Source: Oscillospiraceae bacterium (GTDB lineage: Bacteria; Bacillota; Clostridia; Oscillospirales; Oscillospiraceae). Taken from it: 44,659 nt of DNA. The stretch is from positions 1-44,659 of the forward strand of contig SVLV01000012.1 of the NCBI GenBank assembly GCA_015067765.1, written 5' to 3'. Positions 38,324 to 44,659 of the stretch are shown here, piece after piece; the first letter of the stretch is position 1, and every line of letters starts with the position of its first letter. The translations under genes and the position numbers were made by a program. Below the pieces are notes generated by a model. It had not been told where the DNA came from. It worked only from the letters and a program-made list of their open reading frames with translations, and ran no database searches.

Positions 38324-38668
38324 TTAATTTTCCCCTTCTTGAAATTCAGCTGCTGAGCTGGATTTGATTTTTTCATCCAACACTTTTCCAAATGCTTCGA
38401 GACCGCCTGGACTACAAAATGCGTCCATCAGTTCGTTGAACTCGGGGTTATCACTGGGTGTCACTGCAGCTTTGCAAATACGCAACTGTTCAATAATAGA
38501 AAGAATCATATCAAGCGCCAAGATGGCAAGTCCAATCCACAGGCAAGACTTCACCCAAATTCCGACAATACAAAGGATAATTCCTGGAACCGACAAATAG
38601 AAAAAGTGAAACAGAAAATTGGTAAGAACAAAGAACCAAAACATTTTTGTAGGATATTTTCTTTCCAT
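38324..38668 (-). CDS. Small two-helix protein of unknown function
   Basis: This 114-residue protein has a basic N terminus, two hydrophobic segments (MFWFFVLTNFLFHFFYLSVPGIILC and CLWIGLAILALDMILSIIEQ) and a polar cytoplasmic C terminus. GGAGG lies 6 bases before the ATG. The gene and its flanks are clearly more AT-rich than the neighbouring DNA, and codon use differs, suggesting later acquisition. Not recognised beyond that. Confidence 0.7.
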   Translation of the reverse strand: MERKYPTKMFWFFVLTNFLFHFFYLSVPGIILCIVGIWVKSCLWIGLAILALDMILSIIEQLRICKAAVTPSDNPEFNELMDAFCSPGGLEAFGKVLDEKIKSSSAAEFQEGEN

Positions 38669-38776
38669 ATTATACCTCCAAGATTTACTCAGTTAGATAA
38701 AAATCAAATTTGCCGGTCAGTTCGCCTTAGTTTGTAAATCTTTCGTGTGGACAGAAATGCGGACATAATCGTCGGC

Positions 38777-40123
38777 TTATTCCCTACTCAAACAAACAAC
38801 ACTTTCCACATGGCGGGTGCCGGGGAAGAGGTCCACCGCCGCGGCGCGGGTCAGTTCATATCCCCTCGCGGCGAACAGCTTCACATCCCGGCCCAAAGTC
38901 GCCGGATCACAGGAGACATAGACCACCCGCCGGGGAGCCATCTGCACCACCGCATCGATCACATCCGGAGCAAGGCCCTTCCGGGGCGGATCCACACAGA
39001 TCACATCCGGAGCCAGGCCGCGCCCTGCCAGTTCCGCCGCCACGCGGGAGGCATCCCCGCAGAAAAACTCCACATTCTCCACGCCGTTGAGCGCCGCATT
39101 CTCCCGGGCATCGGCGATGGCCTCCGGCACGATCTCCGCACCGATCACATGGCGGGCCTTCTGCGCCATCACCTCCGTGATGGTGCCGGCGCCGCAGTAG
39201 AGATCCAGCACCAGTTCCTGCCCGGTGAGCCCGGCAAACTCCAGCGCCTTCTCATAGAGCACCTGCGCCTGCTGCCGGTTCACCTGATAGAAGGAGGGCA
39301 CCGACAGACGGAACTGCAGGCCGCACAGGGTATCGGTCAGCCGCTCCTCTCCCCAGAGGGTGCGGTACTCGTCCCCCAGAATGGTGTTGCCCCGCTTGGT
39401 GTTGACGCCCAGCACCACACCGGTCAGCTGCGGCAGGGCATCCCGCAGCAGCTGCACCAACCGGTCCTCCCGGGGCAACTTCTTCCCGTTGATCAGCACG
39501 CAGACCAGCGAGCAGCCCTCGGCATTGGTGCGGATATACAGATGCCGCAGCAGGCCGCGGCCGGTGGTTTCGTCATAGCAGGAGACCCCCGTCTCCCCGA
39601 TGTACTGCCGCAGAGCGGCCGCCGCACCGTCGGCCTGGGGCTTTTGCAGCAGACACTGCTCCACCTCCACCACCTGATGGCTGCGGGCCCGGAAAAAGCC
39701 CACTTTCCCGTCAGCTCCGATGGGGTACTGGCTCTTGTTGCGGTAGCGCAGGGGCTCCTTCGCTCCCAGCACCGCCTCCAGCGGCAGATCGCTGCCGCCC
39801 AGACGGGTCAGGGCATCCTGCACCCGCTGGCCCTTGGCCCAAAGCTCCTCGGCATAGTCCATGTGGCGGAAGTCACAGCCGCCGCACTTCCCGTAGTGAG
39901 GACAATCCGGCTGGCGGCGGTGGGCAGAGGGTTCCAGTACCTCCACCACTTTCCCGAAAGCGGTGTTCTTCAGTACCTTCAGCACCAGCACGCGGCACAG
40001 TTCTCCCCGCAGGGCGCGGTGGACAAACACCACCTGTCCCTCAATGCGGGCCACACCCAGCCCCTCGCTGGAATATCCCTCAATGCGGGCCTCGTAGACT
40101 TTGTTTTTCTCCAGAGCAGACAT
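38777..40123 (-). CDS. rlmD: 23S rRNA (uracil-5-)-methyltransferase RlmD
   Basis: This enzyme methylates a uridine in 23S rRNA (U1939 in E. coli) using SAM. The 448-residue product has an N-terminal TRAM RNA-binding domain (about 1-60), the iron-sulfur cysteines in CPHYGKCGGCDFRHM near residue 75, the SAM-binding LDLYCGAGTITEVMA, and the catalytic DPPRKGL and VSCDPATLGRD near the C terminus. AAGGAGA precedes the ATG. It may instead be RlmCD; Firmicutes often carry more than one paralogue. Confidence 0.93.
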   Translation of the reverse strand: MSALEKNKVYEARIEGYSSEGLGVARIEGQVVFVHRALRGELCRVLVLKVLKNTAFGKVVEVLEPSAHRRQPDCPHYGKCGGCDFRHMDYAEELWAKGQRVQDALTRLGGSDLPLEAVLGAKEPLRYRNKSQYPIGADGKVGFFRARSHQVVEVEQCLLQKPQADGAAAALRQYIGETGVSCYDETTGRGLLRHLYIRTNAEGCSLVCVLINGKKLPREDRLVQLLRDALPQLTGVVLGVNTKRGNTILGDEYRTLWGEERLTDTLCGLQFRLSVPSFYQVNRQQAQVLYEKALEFAGLTGQELVLDLYCGAGTITEVMAQKARHVIGAEIVPEAIADARENAALNGVENVEFFCGDASRVAAELAGRGLAPDVICVDPPRKGLAPDVIDAVVQMAPRRVVYVSCDPATLGRDVKLFAARGYELTRAAAVDLFPGTRHVESVVCLSRE

Positions 40124-40140
40124 GTACGGTTCTCCTTCTC

Positions 40141-40170
40141 AAAGAGCCGCGGCGGGGCCGCGGCTCTTTT
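40141..40170 (-). terminator. Terminator of the MBL-fold nuclease gene
   Basis: AAAGAGCCGCGG pairs with CCGCGGCTCTTT around a G/C-rich loop. It lies between the nuclease stop and the rlmD start, only 17 bases from the rlmD ATG. On the minus strand the 3' tail is GAGAAGG rather than a T-run, so it is weak as a terminator in that direction. Confidence 0.55.
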
Positions 40171-40194
40171 GGGTTTGTATCAGCAAATCATATC

Positions 40195-41799
40195 TCAGAA
40201 GCCGAACTTCTCCGTCAGCTTCTTTACAGCCTCGGCAAAGGCGGCCAGGGTCTTGTTGTCCCGACCCTTGCTGCGGCGGATGAGGGCCATCAGTGCATCG
40301 CCGGCCTCCATCAGGCGCTGGTAGGCAGCCGTGGTATGAGGCGCACCCTCGAAGCTCTTGCGCTTCTTCTCCGGCAGATAACCCACAGCCAGCTGACGGT
40401 TTTCGATGAGATCATACTCCTCGGTATACTGGGGCGCATGGGCCTCGTAGCCCAGTTTCTTCAGATCCTCGGCAAAGACAGGCGCCACCTCCCGGTCACC
40501 GTGGACCACAAAGACATGGCGGGTATTGGCGGGCTGGAACTTACCCACCCAGTTCAGCAGGTGATCCCGGTCGGCATGGGAGCTGAGGCCCTGGAAGTTG
40601 ACGATCTTGGCCCGGACGGCCACTTCCTCACCAAACATCTTCACCTGCTCCGCCCCATCCAGCAGATGGCGGCCCAGCGTGCCGGGGGACTGGAAGCCCA
40701 CGAACACCACAGCGCTCTCCGGACGCCACAGATTGTGCTTCAGATGATGACGGATGCGGCCGGCATCACACATACCGGAGGCAGAGATGATGACCTTGGG
40801 GGAGGGATCCAGATTCAGCATCTTGGACTCCTCGGTGCTCTCCGTCAGGTGCAGGCCGGGGAAGTTGAACATATGGGTGCCGTCCTTCACCAGTTCCATG
40901 GCCTCCTCATCCAGATAGCCGTAAAGATCGCCGCAGAAGATGGTGGTGGCACGCTTGGCCAGGGGGCTGTCCACATAGACATCAAAATCCTGCACGGACT
41001 TCACCAGATTCTGATCCTTGATCTCCCGGATGAAGTACAGCAGCTCCTGGGTGCGGCCCACCGCAAAGGAGGGGATCACCACATTGCCGCCGCGGCCCAA
41101 GGTCTCATCAATGATCTGGGCCAGCTCGTCGGTATAGCTCCACACCTCGGTGTGGTTGCGGTTTCCGTAGGTGCTCTCCATCACCACATAGTCGGCATTC
41201 TCAAAGAACTGGGGATTGCGCAGAATGGGCTGATCCACATTGCCGATATCACCGGAGAACACGATGGTGCGGCTCTCCCCCGCCTCGGTCACCGTCAGCT
41301 TGATGCTGGCAGACCCCAGCAGATGGCCGGCATCGATAAACTCCGCCGTCACACCCTCACAGATGGGGACGGTTTCCCCATATTCACAGGTCTGCAGGAA
41401 CTCCGGCACGCGCATGGCGTCGGCCACCGTATAGATGGGCTGGATCTCCGGGCGGCCGGCCCGGCGGTTTTTGCGGTTCTGATACTCTGCGTCACTCTCC
41501 TGAATGTGGCCGGAATCCTGCAGCATGATATCCAGCAGGTTCGCCGTCAGGCGGGTGGTGATGATGCGGCCGTTGAAGCCGTTTTTGATCAGCATGGGGA
41601 CCCGGCCGGAGTGATCGATATGGGCATGGGTCACCAGCACATAGTCGATGCTGCCCGGCGCAAAAGGCAGGACGCTGTTATCAATTTCGTCCCGGCCCTG
41701 CTGCAGGCCGCAATCCACCAGGATCTTCTTTCCGTTTGCTTCCAGACAATGGCAGCTGCCGGTCACGCACTGATCGGCGCCGTAAAAATACAGTTTCAT
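40195..41799 (-). CDS. MBL-fold/beta-CASP RNA-processing hydrolase
   Basis: This 534-residue predicted ribonuclease belongs to the metallo-beta-lactamase/beta-CASP (KH-less, CPSF73-like) group. The zinc motif HAHIDHSGRVPML is at about 59. Later metal ligands are AGHLLGSASI near 160, FSGDIGN near 180, SSHADRD near 407 and a final VVHGD region near 434. The beta-CASP insert includes NVVIPSFAVGRTQELL and SASGMCDAGRIRHHL. AAAGGA precedes the ATG. It is a single-gene unit with a promoter at 41857-41885. The RNA substrates are not known. Confidence 0.92.
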   Translation of the reverse strand: MKLYFYGADQCVTGSCHCLEANGKKILVDCGLQQGRDEIDNSVLPFAPGSIDYVLVTHAHIDHSGRVPMLIKNGFNGRIITTRLTANLLDIMLQDSGHIQESDAEYQNRKNRRAGRPEIQPIYTVADAMRVPEFLQTCEYGETVPICEGVTAEFIDAGHLLGSASIKLTVTEAGESRTIVFSGDIGNVDQPILRNPQFFENADYVVMESTYGNRNHTEVWSYTDELAQIIDETLGRGGNVVIPSFAVGRTQELLYFIREIKDQNLVKSVQDFDVYVDSPLAKRATTIFCGDLYGYLDEEAMELVKDGTHMFNFPGLHLTESTEESKMLNLDPSPKVIISASGMCDAGRIRHHLKHNLWRPESAVVFVGFQSPGTLGRHLLDGAEQVKMFGEEVAVRAKIVNFQGLSSHADRDHLLNWVGKFQPANTRHVFVVHGDREVAPVFAEDLKKLGYEAHAPQYTEEYDLIENRQLAVGYLPEKKRKSFEGAPHTTAAYQRLMEAGDALMALIRRSKGRDNKTLAAFAEAVKKLTEKFGF

Positions 41800-41856
41800 G
41801 GCAGGGTTCCTTTCTCCGTTCTTGCTGAGCGGCCGGGGCCGCGTTTCGTCTGTTTT

Positions 41857-41885
41857 ATTTTATCATTTTTTTCTTCCACGGGCAA
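41857..41885 (-). promoter_or_regulatory. Promoter of the MBL/beta-CASP gene
   Basis: The minus strand reads TTGCCC (41880-41885), a 17-base spacer, then TAAAAT (41857-41862). It lies back-to-back with the divergent promoter at 41892. Confidence 0.7.
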
Positions 41886-41891
41886 CAGGAA

Positions 41892-41920
41892 TTGAATTTC
41901 ACGGGAAAATACTTTATACT
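41892..41920 (+). promoter_or_regulatory. Promoter of the DapF-like gene
   Basis: TTGAAT (41892-41897), a 17-base spacer, then TATACT (41915-41920), 30 bases before the start codon. Confidence 0.75.
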
Positions 41921-41950
41921 GTCTGTATCATTTCTGAAGGAGGCCGCCGC

Positions 41951-42754
41951 ATGGATCTGCATTACGTCATCATTGATCCCACCCGCAACACCACTCTGCT
42001 GGTGACCAATCCCGTCCCCCGGGATCTGCAGCCCCGTCTGGCGGCCCGCCTGCTGCAGCGGGAGCCCGATGCCGAACAGGTGGGATTTGTGGAGCGCTTC
42101 GCCTCCTTCCCCGGCCGCCTGCAAATGATGGGCGGCGAGTTCTGCGGCAATGCCTCCATGGGCTTTGCTGCATGGCTGTGCCAGCAGGTGCCTGTGGGAG
42201 AGACCCGGGAGCTGACGCTGGAGATCTCCGGTGCCCCGCAGCCGGTGGCCTGCTCGGTCACCACCCTGCCGGATTGCTGGTTGGGCACCGTGCAGATGCC
42301 TCTGCCGGAATCCATTCAGACCATCTCCTTCCCGTTGGAGGGCGGGCAGGTGGCGCTTCCTGTGGTATGTCTGCCGGGGATCCACCACATCGTGGTTCCC
42401 GCTCAGCTGCTCACCCGCCAGCAGGCGGAGGCCGTGATCCGCAGCTGGAGTCGGCAGCTCTGTGCCGAGGCGGTGGGCATCCTGTTGGTGGAGGAGTCTC
42501 CTCTGCACATCGCTCCACTGGTCTACGTCAAGCCTACGGACACTGCCGTATGGGAACGGGGCTGCGGCAGCGGTTCCGCCGCCGTGGGTGCCTGGCTATC
42601 CCACCGGGATCAGGCAGATTGCTGCGTATCGGTCCGTCAGCCGGGCGGAACCATCGCCGTCACCGCCCACCGGCAGGAGGGTGTGCTCACTGTCCTGACC
42701 ATCAGCGGAACGGTAAAACTGCTGCAGGAAAAAGATGTCAAGATCTTCCTGTGA
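41951..42754 (+). CDS. DapF-like amino-acid racemase/epimerase
   Basis: This 267-residue protein is of the diaminopimelate-epimerase fold. Two cysteines in the expected places form the two-base pair: C65 in GGEFCGNASMG and C205 in ERGCGSGSAAVG. The sequence is closer to the short, divergent DapF relatives (histidine racemase CntK-like) than to cell-wall DapF, which has NADGS...CGNGxRC. I infer an amino-acid racemase; the substrate is unknown. GGAGG lies 8 bases before the ATG at 41951. No metallophore-synthesis genes flank it. Confidence 0.82.
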   Translation: MDLHYVIIDPTRNTTLLVTNPVPRDLQPRLAARLLQREPDAEQVGFVERFASFPGRLQMMGGEFCGNASMGFAAWLCQQVPVGETRELTLEISGAPQPVACSVTTLPDCWLGTVQMPLPESIQTISFPLEGGQVALPVVCLPGIHHIVVPAQLLTRQQAEAVIRSWSRQLCAEAVGILLVEESPLHIAPLVYVKPTDTAVWERGCGSGSAAVGAWLSHRDQADCCVSVRQPGGTIAVTAHRQEGVLTVLTISGTVKLLQEKDVKIFL

Positions 42755-42762
42755 TCCCTTCC

Positions 42763-42789
42763 ATGTCCTCTCCCTTCGGGAGGGGACAT
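42763..42789 (+). terminator. Terminator of the DapF-like gene
   Basis: ATGTCCTCTCCC pairs with GGGAGGGGACAT around TTC, with one G-U, followed by six T (42790-42795). Confidence 0.92.
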
Positions 42790-42850
42790 TTTTTTGCCGA
42801 AAAGTCACAGAAAGTTTTCTTTTTCCGCCGTTTCTGCCGCCATATTTTCT

Positions 42851-42879
42851 TTGCATACCACATGGCTTTATGCTATACT
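42851..42879 (+). promoter_or_regulatory. secA promoter
   Basis: TTGCAT (42851-42856), a 17-base spacer ending TGC, then TATACT (42874-42879), 61 bases before the start codon. Confidence 0.78.
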
Positions 42880-42940
42880 ATATTAGTATTTTTATGCCTA
42901 TTGGTATCTATACTGTCTTGAGAAAGGATATTTCGATATT

Positions 42941-44659
42941 ATGGGACTGCTGAAGAAGATTTTTGGCACATACAGTGACCGGGAGCTGAAGGAGATCGCC
43001 CCCATCGCCGATCGCATTGAGGCGCTGGCTGACGAGTACCGTGCCATGACCGATGCCCAGCTGAAGGCCAAGACCCCCGAACTGAAGGAGCGTCTGGCCC
43101 AGGGCGAGACGCTGGATGACATCCTGCCGGAGGCCTTTGCCACCGTCCGCGAGGCATCCTGGCGTGTGCTGGGCATGTATCCCTACCGGGTTCAGCTGAT
43201 CGGCGGTATCGTGCTGCATCAGGGCCGCATCGCCGAGATGCGCACCGGTGAAGGTAAGACCCTGGTGGCTACCCTTCCCGCCTATCTGAACGCACTGACC
43301 GGCAAGGGCGTGCATATCGTCACCGTCAACGACTATCTGGCCAAGCGCGACAGTGAGTGGATGGGTAAGGTCCACCGTTTCCTGGGCCTGTCCGTGGGTC
43401 TGATCATCCACGGCCTCACCAAGCCCGAGCGTCAGGAGGCCTATGCCGCCGACATCACCTACGGCACCAACAATGAGATGGGCTTTGACTACCTGCGGGA
43501 CAACATGGCCCTCTATAAGCAGGAGCAGGTCCAGCGGGGCCACCATTTCGCCATCGTGGACGAGGTGGACTCCATCCTCATCGATGAGGCCCGCACCCCC
43601 TTGATCATCTCCGGTATGGGCGAAAAGTCCACCCAGCTGTATGAGATGGCCGAGAGCTTTGCCGCCCGCCTGAAGAAGTTTGTGATCGCTGAGGCCGATG
43701 ACAAGGAGGAAGAGGACGTCAATCTGGATGCCGACTATGTGGTGCAGGAAAAGACCAAGTCTGTCACCCTCACTGCCCGCGGCATCGCCAAGGCGGAGGA
43801 GTTCTTCCATCTGGAGAACCTGTCCGATCCCGAAAACAGCACCATTGCCCACCACATCAATCAGGCCATCCGCGCCCACGGCGTTATGAAGAAGGATGTG
43901 GACTATGTGCTCAAGGACGGTGAGATCATCATCGTCGATGAGTTCACCGGCCGTCTGATGTTCGGCCGCCGCTACTCCGAGGGTCTGCACCAGGCCATCG
44001 AGGCCAAGGAGCATGTGTCCGTCCAGCGGGAGAGCAAGACGCTGGCCACCGTCACCTTCCAGAACTATTTCCGTCTGTACAGCAAGCTCTCCGGTATGAC
44101 CGGTACCGCCCTGACGGAGGAGGAGGAATTCTCCACCATCTACCGTCTGGATATCATTGAGATCCCCACCAACCGCCCCATCGCCCGCGTGGACAATCAG
44201 GACTCTGTCTACAAGACGGAGGCCGGCAAGTACCGCGCCGTTATTGAGCAGGTGAAGGCCTGCCATGCAAAGGGTCAGCCCGTGCTGGTGGGTACGGTCT
44301 CCATCGAGAAGAACGAACTGCTCAGCAAGCTGCTCAACCGTGCCGGCATCAAGCACAATCTGCTCAACGCCAAGAACCATGAGAAGGAAGCAGAGATCGT
44401 GGCACAGGCCGGTAAGCTGGGCGCTGTCACGGTGGCCACCAACATGGCCGGCCGTGGTACCGATATTATGCTGGGCGGTAACGCCGAATTCATGGCCAAG
44501 AATGATCTGCGCAAGGCCGGCATGACCGACGAGCTGATCGCCGAGGCCACCGGTTATGCCGAAACCGACAACCAGGAGATCCTGGAGGCCCGCGCACTCT
44601 ATGCCGAGAAACTGCAGCAGCATAAGGACGAGATTGCTGACGAGGCCCGTCAGGTCCGT
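42941..44659 (+). CDS. secA: Protein translocase subunit SecA, 5' part
   Basis: SecA is the ATPase motor that pushes unfolded preproteins through SecYEG. The visible 573 codons run off the window without a stop. Residues include the Walker A region [17 protein letters not shown] near 103, [11 protein letters not shown], the DEAD-type Walker [21 protein letters not shown] near 205, the preprotein-crosslinking region, and the second nucleotide-binding motifs [15 protein letters not shown] near 510. The start [19 protein letters not shown] is typical; AAAGGA lies 12 bases upstream. No frame break is seen. Confidence 0.97.
   Translation, partial: MGLLKKIFGTYSDRELKEIAPIADRIEALADEYRAMTDAQLKAKTPELKERLAQGETLDDILPEAFATVREASWRVLGMYPYRVQLIGGIVLHQGRIAEMRTGEGKTLVATLPAYLNALTGKGVHIVTVNDYLAKRDSEWMGKVHRFLGLSVGLIIHGLTKPERQEAYAADITYGTNNEMGFDYLRDNMALYKQEQVQRGHHFAIVDEVDSILIDEARTPLIISGMGEKSTQLYEMAESFAARLKKFVIAEADDKEEEDVNLDADYVVQEKTKSVTLTARGIAKAEEFFHLENLSDPENSTIAHHINQAIRAHGVMKKDVDYVLKDGEIIIVDEFTGRLMFGRRYSEGLHQAIEAKEHVSVQRESKTLATVTFQNYFRLYSKLSGMTGTALTEEEEFSTIYRLDIIEIPTNRPIARVDNQDSVYKTEAGKYRAVIEQVKACHAKGQPVLVGTVSIEKNELLSKLLNRAGIKHNLLNAKNHEKEAEIVAQAGKLGAVTVATNMAGRGTDIMLGGNAEFMAKNDLRKAGMTDELIAEATGYAETDNQEILEARALYAEKLQQHKDEIADEARQVR

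Noticed and set aside
42908-44623. Minus-strand open frame of 571 codons opposite secA
   Set aside because: SecA motifs are unambiguous on the plus strand; the reverse frame lacks any motif.

Overview
This window is chromosomal DNA from a GC-rich, low-AT Firmicute, most probably a gut Clostridium relative of the Oscillospiraceae type. That assignment is an inference. It rests on the str and rpoBC gene order, AAGGAGG-type ribosome binding sites, TTGACA/TATAAT promoters (several with an upstream TG), and DUF3784, DUF4830 and CdaR-type proteins. No rRNA, tRNA, CRISPR array, transposase or integrase gene was found.

Layout. (1) 1-2.9 kb: greA-lysS operon (minus), with a possible recombination site at its extreme downstream end and an unrecognised protein gene upstream. 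(2) 2.9-7.0 kb: ftsE-ftsX-M23 peptidase, a cell-division hydrolase module, then a CdaR-type regulator. (3) 7.1-9.2 kb: RsuA-family pseudouridine synthase, a DUF4830 lipoprotein-like protein and a TauE/SafE exporter. (4) 9.3-14.1 kb: a four-gene minus-strand cassette, SPFH/zinc-ribbon protein, four-helix membrane protein, zinc-ribbon/TPR-like/TIR/MORN protein, and a shorter zinc-ribbon/MORN paralogue without TIR. This is the best candidate for an undescribed system. (5) 14.3-26.9 kb: information-processing core, rpoB-rpoC and L7Ae-like-rpsL-rpsG-fusA-tuf, with separate promoters and terminators. (6) 27.2-29.2 kb: two GNAT acetyltransferases and galM. (7) 29.3-35.8 kb: nhaC, a DUF3604/PHP-like protein, and a 969-residue fusion of an MFS transporter with a family 2 glycoside hydrolase. 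(8) 36.0-38.7 kb: MATE exporter and three small membrane proteins. (9) 38.8-44.7 kb: rlmD, an MBL/beta-CASP nuclease, a DapF-like racemase and the 5' part of secA.

How it fits together. In the SPFH-TIR cassette, three of four products carry CxxC zinc ribbons, and two share a near-identical zinc ribbon plus MORN architecture. The simplest model is a membrane-associated SPFH platform, a membrane partner, a TIR effector with the candidate NADase glutamate, and a TIR-less paralogue that could scaffold or restrain it. The MFS-GH2 fusion suggests uptake of a glycoside coupled to cytoplasmic cleavage, possibly connected with the neighbouring DUF3604 protein and Na+/H+ antiporter.

Almost all genes on the minus strand have long open frames on the opposite strand, up to 2,591 codons opposite rpoBC. 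These are shadows produced by codon bias and are not annotated.
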